A DNA stretch of 8,597 nt from contig DAOVNL010000021.1 in NCBI GenBank assembly GCA_030630245.1, forward strand, positions 1 through 8,597, in the 5' to 3' direction. The position numbers and the translations under genes were made by a program. This document shows, piece by piece, positions 1-5,999 of the stretch. The first letter of the stretch is position 1. Each line of letters opens with the position of its first letter. The notes under the pieces were generated by a model. It was not told the DNA's origin and did no database searches. It saw nothing but the letters and a program-made list of their open reading frames with translations. The stretch comes from Candidatus Omnitrophota bacterium (GTDB lineage Bacteria > Omnitrophota > Gorgyraeia > B26-G9).

Positions 1-2
1 CA

Positions 3-1349
3 AAACTGAAATTTAATTTTAAAGGAACTGATGTTGACCTGTATCAAAAACTGCGTGATAACCAGCAGGTAGGCTATGGCGCTCTTATTAAATCCGGGCA
101 GTTCAGCATTCTTTCCTATTCTCCTGAATTGTTTTTCCGGCAGTCAAAAGAACATATCCGCGCGCGGCCGATGAAAGGCACCATGTCCAGAGGAATAAAC
201 GCGCAAGATGATATAAAGATCCGAAAATTTCTGAGCAATGACCCCAAAAACCGCGCGGAAAATATCATGATCGTCGACTTATTGCGCAATGACCTGGGAA
301 AAATCTCCGAAACATCAAGCGTTAAGGCAACCCGCCTGTTCCATGTGGAAAAATATAAAACGCTCTTTCAGATGACCTCTACGGTAGAAAGTAAATTAAA
401 AAAAGGAATCGGCCTCTATGATCTGTTCGCCAGCCTGCACCCTTGCGGCTCTGTGACCGGAGCACCGAAAATACGCACCATGGAAATAATAAAACAGCTT
501 GAGCCGGAGGACAGAAAAATATACACCGGATCCATCGGATATATCAGCCCGGAAAATAATTCTGTTTTTAACGTGGCCATCCGCACCATTTTACTAAAAG
601 GCACAAAAGGTGAAATGGGCATAGGCGGAGGGATAACATACAGCTCCTGCCCTGAATCCGAATGGAATGAATGCAAACTAAAAGCAAAATTTCTCACTCA
701 TGCCCCGTTTCAGCTGATCGAGACAATGCGAGCATCAAAAAAAGAAGGTATATTTTTATTCGATCCGCATTTAAAACGTTTGCGCGCATCAGCGGAATTT
801 TTTGGGTTCGCGTTTAAGCTTAAAAAAATCCGCGAGGTACTCAGGCGGAAGATCAATACCCTGCACCCTGATAAAAATTATAAATTGCGCCTTTTACTGA
901 AAATATCCGGGGATATTTTTGTCTACGCCTCTATTTTAAGCCGGCAAAAACCGCGTATAAGTATATCAAAAATATGCATAAGCCCCTACCGCTTAAACCC
1001 CCAGAACATTTACCTTTACCATAAAACTACAAACCGCGGACTTTATAACCGGGAGTTCACAAAATACAAAAAGCGGGGATTTTTCGATGTTATTTTTCTG
1101 AACAAAAAAGAGGAGATTTGCGAAGGCGCGATCTCCAATATTTTCCTGAAAAAAAAAGGGGTTTACTATACGCCTCCCGTCACCTGCGGCATGCTGCCGG
1201 GAGTATTTAGAGAATATTTTATGAAAACGCATAAAGGCAGGGTAAAAGAAAAGATCCTCAGCCTCGAGGATCTCAGAACAGCAGATATTATATATTGCGC
1301 GAATTCAGTCCGCGGGATGGTTAGGGTAAAGCTGAAAGATAATCAATAG
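3..1349 (+). CDS. pabB: Aminodeoxychorismate synthase component I / aminodeoxychorismate lyase-like fusion (PabB-PabC), 5' partial
   Basis: The gene enters from outside the window; 448 residues are visible and the frame is open from base 3 to TAG at 1347-1349. The N-terminal part (to about base 705) is the chorismate-binding fold. It shows SPELFF, RPMKGT (fragment Lys58; a lysine here is typical of PabB, where anthranilate synthase has PIAGT), AENIMIVDLLRND, GSVTGAPKIRTMEII, FNVAIRT and GIGGGITYSS followed by the acidic ESEWNE. The C-terminal part (about 708-1349) is a fold-type IV PLP enzyme: LIETM start, HLKRL, HKTTNRGLYN with probable PLP lysine 341, CEGAISNIF and CGMLPGVFRE. Together they would convert chorismate plus ammonia to aminodeoxychorismate and then release p-aminobenzoate and pyruvate for folate synthesis. 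A separate glutaminase (PabA) would be needed and is not visible. TTG at 129 is internal to the domain and is not the start. Family assignment is firm; the activity of the lyase half is inferred. Confidence 0.93.
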   Translation, partial: KLKFNFKGTDVDLYQKLRDNQQVGYGALIKSGQFSILSYSPELFFRQSKEHIRARPMKGTMSRGINAQDDIKIRKFLSNDPKNRAENIMIVDLLRNDLGKISETSSVKATRLFHVEKYKTLFQMTSTVESKLKKGIGLYDLFASLHPCGSVTGAPKIRTMEIIKQLEPEDRKIYTGSIGYISPENNSVFNVAIRTILLKGTKGEMGIGGGITYSSCPESEWNECKLKAKFLTHAPFQLIETMRASKKEGIFLFDPHLKRLRASAEFFGFAFKLKKIREVLRRKINTLHPDKNYKLRLLLKISGDIFVYASILSRQKPRISISKICISPYRLNPQNIYLYHKTTNRGLYNREFTKYKKRGFFDVIFLNKKEEICEGAISNIFLKKKGVYYTPPVTCGMLPGVFREYFMKTHKGRVKEKILSLEDLRTADIIYCANSVRGMVRVKLKDNQ

Positions 1350-1355
1350 TCCATG

Positions 1356-1396
1356 GTCGACAGACCACAGATAAATAAGTTTTGTGGACTGTGGAC
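1356..1396. repeat. Imperfect palindrome with 7-bp periodicity between convergent genes
   Basis: Bases 1356-1369 and 1383-1396 are inverted copies matching at 12 of 14 positions, with a 13-base AT-rich loop. Each arm is built from degenerate heptamers (right arm GTGGACT then GTGGAC; left side AGTCCAT, GGTCGAC, AGACCAC). It lies 7 bases after the pabB stop and 27 bases past the stop of the minus-strand gene that ends at 1423, so it could slow or stop transcription from both sides. There is no clear T-run on either side, so calling it a classical terminator is not justified. Confidence 0.55.
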
Positions 1397-1422
1397 AAAT
1401 CATTTGAAGGCTGATAGCCGGG

Positions 1423-1809
1423 TTAAACCTGCCTTACCTGAAAACAGTGCACGCCTATTTCCTTATTGTCGATATAAAATTTAATCGCGTATTCCCCCGC
1501 AACATCATAGCGGATATTCACAAACTGGCCGATAAATCCAAAGTTGCGCTGGGGGTCTACCTTAACCTCCTGCGATATACTTGCCAGCTGCTTCTGAGAC
1601 TGGTTATTTAAGACCAGCCGGCAGGTGAATTTATCCTGATTGTTTACTCCCCCGATATTAGTTACAATGAACATCAGGGGATGGTGCGTCGGCAGCGTAC
1701 GTACATTTATGTTTTCGAAAATTCCGGCCATGCTTAGTTTCCCCTCACGGCTCACGGAAGCATAATCACATAAAAAAGAAAAATTTAACTTTGCGTTTAG
1801 TACACTCAT
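1423..1809 (-). CDS. Small conserved protein of unknown function (DUF6941-like)
   Basis: A 128-residue protein with no signal peptide, membrane segment or cysteine motif. The opening, FLCDYASVSREGKLSMAGIF, matches the pattern I associate with the DUF6941 family (CDYA, then GKL-s-GIF near the N-terminus), followed by alternating beta-type stretches such as HHPLMFIVTNIGG, GEYAIKFYID and a C-terminal VHCFQV. Function is unknown. An in-frame ATG exists four codons upstream at 1821, but a GAGGA box at 1815-1819 sits 5 bases from the ATG at 1809, so the shorter start is preferred. It follows the PilZ gene with a 51-base gap and no visible terminator, so it is probably the last gene of the DJ-1/PilZ operon. 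The family name is from memory and unchecked. Confidence 0.8.
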   Translation of the reverse strand: MSVLNAKLNFSFLCDYASVSREGKLSMAGIFENINVRTLPTHHPLMFIVTNIGGVNNQDKFTCRLVLNNQSQKQLASISQEVKVDPQRNFGFIGQFVNIRYDVAGEYAIKFYIDNKEIGVHCFQVRQV

Positions 1810-1814
1810 TTTTA

Positions 1815-1819
1815 TCCTC
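1815..1819 (-). promoter_or_regulatory. Ribosome binding site deciding the start at 1809
   Basis: On the minus strand this reads GAGGA, 5 bases before the ATG at 1809. It overlaps the alternative upstream ATG (1821), whose own AAGGA lies directly against its start codon and is too close to work well. Confidence 0.6.
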
Positions 1820-1860
1820 ATTCCTTAATGTTTTGGGTGTGATTGCACAAGGTAATAACG

Positions 1861-2244
1861 CTAACTTCCTGCCTTTGCGTTATGAGATTTTCTGCGGCAT
1901 TCAAAAACATAACGTGTTATCGCGTTTTTCACTTGCGGAGACATTTTTATGAATTTAAATCTTGTTTCAAACCACATCTTCTCACCCTTGACTCCCACCA
2001 CTCCTATCAGATCAGAACACACTACCTCTGCTTCTGTTTTGACGATGTCCTTTACATGCGGCAGGGTAATTGTCAACTGCATCCTGTGCGCCTGCTGCAA
2101 TTGATGGTTTAAGTAAACCTTTACGCCTCCGGCGCTGATGTCACGCGTTTTCGTCCTGATAATGGTTGTTGTGCCTGAGAAATCCGACATAAATTCTACT
2201 TCTACAAGATCCTCTATCCTTTTATATACCCTTTTCTGAACCAT
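1861..2244 (-). CDS. PilZ domain protein, probable c-di-GMP receptor
   Basis: A 127-residue, single-domain PilZ protein. It shows both parts of the c-di-GMP binding signature: RxxxR at residues 5-9 (RVYKR) and the D/NxSxxG motif at 35-40 (DISAGG), followed by VKVYL and the later beta strands (TEAEVV, MWFETRFKFI). PilZ domains bind cyclic di-GMP and pass the signal to motility, secretion or polysaccharide machinery; the partner cannot be told here. A strong GGGAGG box lies about 6 bases upstream of the ATG. It starts 19 bases after the DJ-1 gene stop, so the two are very probably cotranscribed. The N-terminal RxxxR begins almost at the start codon, so this is a stand-alone PilZ protein, cytoplasmic by prediction. 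Confidence 0.92.
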   Translation of the reverse strand: MVQKRVYKRIEDLVEVEFMSDFSGTTTIIRTKTRDISAGGVKVYLNHQLQQAHRMQLTITLPHVKDIVKTEAEVVCSDLIGVVGVKGEKMWFETRFKFIKMSPQVKNAITRYVFECRRKSHNAKAGS

Positions 2245-2263
2245 TTAAATCCTCCCTTTAATT

Positions 2264-2830
2264 TTAATCAATTAAAGCCTGCTCTCTTACTTCTTGCGCG
2301 GCCTCGGCGCCGCAAAGAGCCTCGGTAATGCTAAGAGCAAATTCAAATGCCGTACCAGGCCCCCTGCTTGTAATAATATTGCCGTCGATGACCACGGCAT
2401 CTTTGCTGTATACAACCTGCGGACTAAATAGCTTTTCGAAAGACGGATAGCATGTTGCCTTCTTGCCTTCAAGAATACCGGCTTTTGCAAGCACACACGC
2501 GGGACTTGCGCAAATAGCCGCGATAATTTTGTTCTGTTGAAAACATGCCTGAAGCATATCGTTTACAACCTCAGATTCCGCAAGGTTTTTTGCCCCCGCA
2601 CTTCCTCCCGGCAGTAAGAACACGTCAGGGATAATCGCCAGATCTTTCAAAAAAACATCTGCCTGCACTGTAATATTGCGGGAACCCTTCACCAGCAAAT
2701 CGTTATTTATCGCCGCATTGATAACACTCAATTCTGTTCTTCGCAAGATATCAATGCTTATCACAGCCTCCATCTCTTCAAAACCATCCGCCAAGGCAAC
2801 AACAACGCTTTTACCCATCTCCCGCATCAT
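2264..2830 (-). CDS. DJ-1/PfpI (YajL/ThiJ-type) family protein
   Basis: A 188-residue cytoplasmic protein of normal length for the DJ-1 group. Recognisable parts: GFEEMEA near residue 16 (Glu21 matches the conserved glutamate that hydrogen-bonds the reactive cysteine), LLPGGSAGAKNL at 72-83, the nucleophile elbow AAICASP with Cys107, and TSRGPGTAFEFAL at 154-166. Family members are linked to oxidative-stress protection, chaperone or glyoxalase-type activity; the protein deglycase claim is disputed, so no reaction is assigned. Where human DJ-1 has His126, this protein has Tyr128 (TCYP). The first gene of the minus-strand group, it has a good promoter upstream. Several ATGs are available (2830, 2827, 2818): AAGGA abuts the first, while GGGAG abuts the third, so the exact start is uncertain by up to four residues. 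Confidence 0.9.
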   Translation of the reverse strand: MMREMGKSVVVALADGFEEMEAVISIDILRRTELSVINAAINNDLLVKGSRNITVQADVFLKDLAIIPDVFLLPGGSAGAKNLAESEVVNDMLQACFQQNKIIAAICASPACVLAKAGILEGKKATCYPSFEKLFSPQVVYSKDAVVIDGNIITSRGPGTAFEFALSITEALCGAEAAQEVREQALID

Positions 2831-2876
2831 TCCTTTTTATTTAAATATTCGCTTATCCAAAATTTATTATGCACTT

Positions 2877-2906
2877 ATTGTACTCTTTTCTCTGTTTTTT
2901 TGTCAA
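2877..2906 (-). promoter_or_regulatory. Sigma70-type promoter for the DJ-1/PilZ operon
   Basis: On the minus strand, TTGACA (2901-2906) and TACAAT (2877-2882) are separated by 18 bases. This is a near-consensus housekeeping promoter about 45 bases before the DJ-1 start codon, giving a short leader. It is the best promoter in the window. Confidence 0.7.
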
Positions 2907-3107
2907 ATCAAACTATTCTTGCCCAGTGATCGGTAAGTCAATGGAGGCATGTCATATCTTCACGCAAAATAGATTCTCTTTAGCTGTTTAAAACACAATA
3001 CGATATCTTTTAAACATAATCCCCCCCATACACTCACCGATTACCTTGCCCAAACCGCTGATTCCGCAATGACCCGCGCTGCAAGCGGATAAACTCAATT
3101 AATCAAC
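2907..3107. other. Non-coding gap upstream of the DJ-1 promoter
   Basis: No convincing gene on either strand. It holds an 8-bp perfect AT-rich inverted repeat (GTTTAAAA at 2986-2993, TTTTAAAC at 3008-3015, 14-base loop), a run of seven C (3021-3027), and a short stem CGCT-GCA-AGCG at 3077-3087. TTGCCCA occurs twice, near 2921 and 3048. The inverted repeat could be an operator, but nothing ties it to a regulator. Confidence 0.4.
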
Positions 3108-3186
3108 TACCCCGCAACAAGCTACGGGGTATCGAAGGGTCAATTCGACTATAGAGCTTTTATCAGCATAGCTGAGAAAAGCTCTA
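3108..3186. repeat. Cluster of three adjoining hairpins, possible 3'-end or dispersed repeat element
   Basis: Three inverted repeats follow each other almost without gaps: TACCCCG/CGGGGTA (3108-3114 with 3125-3131), TCGAA/TTCGA (3132-3136 with 3144-3148), and TAGAGCTTTT/AAAAGCTCTA (3152-3161 with 3177-3186). The third continues inward as TCAGC-ATA-GCTGA after one A/G mismatch, giving 15 pairs over 35 bases. Its outermost bases are the TAG stop (3184-3186) of the minus-strand gene, so every transcript of that gene ends in this stem. No T-run follows, so it may protect or process the 3' end rather than terminate. It also looks like a mobile palindromic repeat unit. Confidence 0.6.
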
Positions 3187-3804
3187 AATCTCATTGAAAT
3201 TAGGATTCTCTTGTGTCATTTTGTTTTTTTCTATCGGGATCAACACAAATTTACCTATAGCTACTTCCCCTTCTACAGAAGCCCTTCTAAGTACCCAGGG
3301 AGAATTTTTTGAAACCAGCCAAAATTCTATTTTTAGTTCCCCTTCATGCAAATCCCAAAAAGGAAAAGCGCTTGGAGATCGGAATTCCCAACGCCCTTTG
3401 CCTGCTTCAAGATACCAACGCGGCTCAGAAAATATATAATTTGAATAATGCTTTCCCTTACTCTCAACAGCATCAATATACAAAAAAGGACAATATTTTC
3501 TCCAGCTATGATATAAACTTATATAAAGCTGATAATAGCCGTCTTTAGGGACATTTATTGTTATATATCCTTTTTCGTCAGCTTTTTGTGTTAAAATCAC
3601 ATCTTTATTCCCAACTTTCCCAATCTGCCAGCTGCCTTTAGCATCTGTAGCCGGAAATGAGTAAAATGACTGTTCCGCATGCAAAACCGGGCAAATAATG
3701 CAAGCGAAAATAAGAACAAAAGCTAAAAACTTTATCTTGATCCCCTCAAACATAATTTGGCAATTCTGAATATATATATGTATTATCTTCTTGGCATCCC
3801 CCAT
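3184..3804 (-). CDS. Secreted beta-rich protein of unknown function
   Basis: A 206-residue protein whose family I do not recognise. A signal peptide is clear at residues 18-43: Met, FEGIKIK, then the hydrophobic FLAFVLIFACIICPVL, with likely cleavage after LHA. The mature part, about 160 residues, is rich in aromatic residues and alternating strand patterns (GYITINVPKDGYYQLYISLY, ELKIEFWLV, IGKFVLIPI). This resembles a carbohydrate-binding-module-like beta-sandwich, but that is inference. The long start at 3804 overlaps the end of the DUF362 gene by 22 bases and would use AAGGA about 12 bases upstream, suggesting translational coupling. The alternative ATG at 3753 gives a textbook signal peptide but no Shine-Dalgarno box. 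Its stop codon forms part of a strong hairpin. Confidence 0.75.
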   Translation of the reverse strand: MGDAKKIIHIYIQNCQIMFEGIKIKFLAFVLIFACIICPVLHAEQSFYSFPATDAKGSWQIGKVGNKDVILTQKADEKGYITINVPKDGYYQLYISLYHSWRKYCPFLYIDAVESKGKHYSNYIFSEPRWYLEAGKGRWEFRSPSAFPFWDLHEGELKIEFWLVSKNSPWVLRRASVEGEVAIGKFVLIPIEKNKMTQENPNFNEI

Positions 3805-4979
3805 GACATGGCAACTTCCTTTAAACTACATCCTTTAATCAAAATTTTAGACTTTCTTATCTCCCCCAGTCCCTGCTGAAAACCATCCCGCAAATGTTTA
3901 ACATAATACCAAGGCACTCCCAGATCTTCATCATGTGGTTGAGATATCCAGTTTTTTGTAATAATTCGCGCGGCAGTAGCGTCGGTAGCTACAGGATCAT
4001 ATCCGGCAATTACAAGATATCCGCCAATCCTCTTGCTAATATCCACAGGCTCTCCCCCAAACGAAACAACAACCCCGTCACCTTCCATTCCATATACTCC
4101 GCTAATTACAGTAAGCTTTGGCTTGATGCCTTTATTTATATCCACAATTACCTGGTCAATCCCCGCGGCTTGAAGTCTAACCCGTGGTTCTCCATATAAA
4201 ATTGACGGCATAATCCCGATAAAATTCTTCATACCAAACGTTACCGGCATGGGCCAATGATGAGTTTTAAGCACAGCCACAGATATAACCACATCAGCAT
4301 CAGAAACCAGGTTTGGAATTGCCAGCCATTGAATTTTTGTATCTGAGGGAATGTATTTAAAAAATTTTGTATGTTTCCGCAGATTAACTAGATATGCGCG
4401 CTGGCCGAATTTTTTATTTATAAGTTCAATGTGCTTTTTTATTTGCGCGCCCCTTTTCCCTTCTTTGCCGCCCCATTCTATTTCTGATGAGCGATCACTT
4501 AAATACGCAGGCTGGCCGAATTTTTTATTTATAAGTTCAATATGCTTTTCTATCTGCGCGCCTTCTCTTCCCTTTTCCCCTCCCCATTTTATTTTCAGCG
4601 GACGTTCAAACCACTCTCCGACAATAACACATTTTGCTCCTGCTTTTATACATTCTCTAACCACAGCAGCTACCACTTCCGGATGCGGGATTTCACCGGA
4701 TGTAACCGGGTCATGCCCCATTAGCCCTCCGGCGATATAATTAGGCTTGATAAATACAGTTTGTCCGGGTTTAACAACTTTCCTGAGACCGCCTATCGCA
4801 TTCAATGCCTCTCTGGTTATTTTACTCACATCCATCCCTTTTATTACCGAAACAAGGCTCACCGGAGCATCATTCTCCGTTGCAGCATATAAATGCCGCG
4901 CCCATGGATGCACTGTTGCTAACGAAGCGCTAAAACATAAGCTGTTTTTTAAAAATTCTCTTCTCGTAAATTTTTTCAT
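3783..4979 (-). CDS. Tat-exported DUF362 domain protein with internal duplication
   Basis: A 398-residue protein. The N-terminus has a twin-arginine signal (TRREFLKNS, then a hydrophobic segment to about residue 32, probable cleavage near LYA), so it is expected to be exported folded. The body fits DUF362: GQTVFIKPNYI (72-82), HPEVVAAVVRECIKAGAKCVIVG (99-121), DADVVISVAVLKTHHWPMPVTFGMKNFIG (228-255), and GYLVIAGYDPVATDATAARI near 320-339. Many family members carry an iron-sulfur ferredoxin domain; no CxxCxxC cluster motif is present here. The biochemical role of the family is not established. Residues 130-166 and 167-203 are a tandem duplication. The gene follows the SDR gene by 69 bases that include a probable terminator, no good Shine-Dalgarno box is seen, and it overlaps the next gene by 22 bases. 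Confidence 0.88.
   Translation of the reverse strand: MKKFTRREFLKNSLCFSASLATVHPWARHLYAATENDAPVSLVSVIKGMDVSKITREALNAIGGLRKVVKPGQTVFIKPNYIAGGLMGHDPVTSGEIPHPEVVAAVVRECIKAGAKCVIVGEWFERPLKIKWGGEKGREGAQIEKHIELINKKFGQPAYLSDRSSEIEWGGKEGKRGAQIKKHIELINKKFGQRAYLVNLRKHTKFFKYIPSDTKIQWLAIPNLVSDADVVISVAVLKTHHWPMPVTFGMKNFIGIMPSILYGEPRVRLQAAGIDQVIVDINKGIKPKLTVISGVYGMEGDGVVVSFGGEPVDISKRIGGYLVIAGYDPVATDATAARIITKNWISQPHDEDLGVPWYYVKHLRDGFQQGLGEIRKSKILIKGCSLKEVAMSWGMPRR
4371..4592 (-). repeat. In-frame tandem duplication, two 111-bp units inside the DUF362 gene
   Basis: Two units of 37 codons. Positions 4389-4484 and 4500-4595 align at an exact offset of 111 with about 19 mismatches in 96 (roughly 80% identity by hand). 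A stretch of 31 bases (4400-4430 against 4511-4541) is identical. At protein level both units contain GAQI-x-KHIELINKKFGQ, preceded by I-x-WGG and a charged Lys/Glu/Arg-Gly stretch. Most changes fall in the charged part and in the end of the first unit. Confidence 0.92.
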
Positions 4980-5023
4980 TTTCTATCGTTAAAATATTAT
5001 TCCTTATCGGTATCTGCTTTTTT

Positions 5024-5048
5024 AAAAAAGCCATCGGCCTTCCCGGCT
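5024..5048 (-). terminator. Probable intrinsic terminator after the SDR gene
   Basis: Directly after the TAG stop, the minus-strand transcript can form AGCC/GGCT (5045-5048 with 5029-5032) closed by an inner GG/CC, followed by six U (5024-5029). The U-run then continues into a 16-bp perfect palindrome, GCTTTTTTAAAAAAGC (5016-5031). The stem has a 3-base bulge and is modest, so partial read-through into the DUF362 gene is possible. Confidence 0.5.
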
Positions 5049-5999
5049 CTAAGACACATAAGAATTTCTTTTCTTTTCATCTAAAAAATAGCGCGCGCTT
5101 CTTGTGAGACTTTGCTCCGCGGGATAAAGAGAATCAAACCCCAAACTTTTAATCCTTTCTATACTATATACCCTATTTTTTAAGAAAAACTCTAACCTTT
5201 TTCCTATAAAAGGGGTATTCAAAAGAAAAGGATTTAAAGCTGCAGGAACATTCCAGGGAGCAGATAAGTTTATTGCCCTGCTTAATATTGTAAAAACTTC
5301 TTTAATGGTTAAAACTTCATTATCGGCAACAAAAACCGTTTCTTTTAAAAATTCATCGTTATTTAAAGAAAAAATCATCGCCTCCACCACATTCTTTACA
5401 TATACAAGATGGAATTTCTTTCTTCCGCCGCCTATTAAAGGAAGCAGTCTAAATTTTAAAAGGTGAAGAAGCAAACCTAACATATGCGGCTCACCCTCTC
5501 CATAGACCATACACGGCCTTAGAATAACGGATCTCAATCCCTTTTTCCTGTAATCGATAACCTTCTTTTCTGCCTCAATCTTTGACTCTCCGTAGATATT
5601 TGTCGCCTTATAAGGCAAATCTTCATATAAAGGCGCACAATCATTGCCGCTTACTACACTAACCGAGCTAAGATACACCATCCTTTCAACATTTAATTTT
5701 TTAGCAAGTCTGCAAATATTCTCTGTGCCTAAAACATTTATTTTATATAACAGGTTTCTATTTCTATTCTTCACATAACCCGCGCAATGAAAAATGACAT
5801 CTATTCTATGATTGAGTATTTTCTCTAAAGACGCATCCTGAGTAATATCCGCGTATATAAACTTTACTCCTAAAGGTTCTAAAGTTTTTGCTTTTTCTTT
5901 ATTTCTTACTAAACATAAAATATTAAAATTGCCTTTTGATAATCTTCTTACTAAAAATCTGCCTATAAAACCTGTTGAGCCGGTAATTAAAACATTCAC
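5049..5999 (-). CDS. Extended SDR: NAD-dependent epimerase/dehydratase family protein
   Basis: A 316-residue Rossmann-fold enzyme of usual length for extended short-chain dehydrogenases. The N-terminal nucleotide-binding motif TGSTGFIG is at 6-13, an acidic residue after the adenine-side strand appears as ADITQD near 50, HCAG at 71-74, MVYLSSVSV with the catalytic serine region at 107-115, the YxxxK pair Tyr136/Lys140 in IYGESK, and RPCMVYGEGEP at 161-171. It would oxidise, reduce or epimerise a sugar nucleotide, sterol-like or similar alcohol; the substrate is not readable. Translation starts at a GTG (5997-5999) overlapping the TGA of the upstream aldo/keto reductase (GTGA), with no Shine-Dalgarno box, so it is almost certainly translationally coupled. 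The GC content is visibly lower than in pabB or the GGDEF gene. Confidence 0.9.
   Translation of the reverse strand: MNVLITGSTGFIGRFLVRRLSKGNFNILCLVRNKEKAKTLEPLGVKFIYADITQDASLEKILNHRIDVIFHCAGYVKNRNRNLLYKINVLGTENICRLAKKLNVERMVYLSSVSVVSGNDCAPLYEDLPYKATNIYGESKIEAEKKVIDYRKKGLRSVILRPCMVYGEGEPHMLGLLLHLLKFRLLPLIGGGRKKFHLVYVKNVVEAMIFSLNNDEFLKETVFVADNEVLTIKEVFTILSRAINLSAPWNVPAALNPFLLNTPFIGKRLEFFLKNRVYSIERIKSLGFDSLYPAEQSLTRSARYFLDEKKRNSYVS

Noticed and set aside
129..131. TTG at 129 as the start of the PabB-PabC gene
   Set aside because: The frame is open to base 3 and the upstream residues (GALIKSGQFSILSYSPE) are conserved PabB sequence, so the gene is simply cut by the window edge.
416..1232. Minus-strand ORFs of 93 and 79 codons inside pabB
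   Set aside because: They lie opposite strongly conserved coding sequence, have no recognisable domain and no ribosome binding site context worth noting; they are shadows.
1843..2112. Plus-strand 89-codon ORF opposite the PilZ gene
   Set aside because: The minus strand carries a clear PilZ domain with a strong Shine-Dalgarno box; the plus frame has no family likeness.
4351..4740. Plus-strand 129-codon ORF with internal repeat
   Set aside because: Its repeated, serine/phenylalanine-rich sequence is just the antisense reading of the DUF362 tandem duplication.
5016..5031. Perfect palindrome GCTTTTTTAAAAAAGC as an operator
   Set aside because: It is more simply explained as the U-run of the terminator after the SDR gene plus its mirror; no promoter elements next to it support regulator binding.
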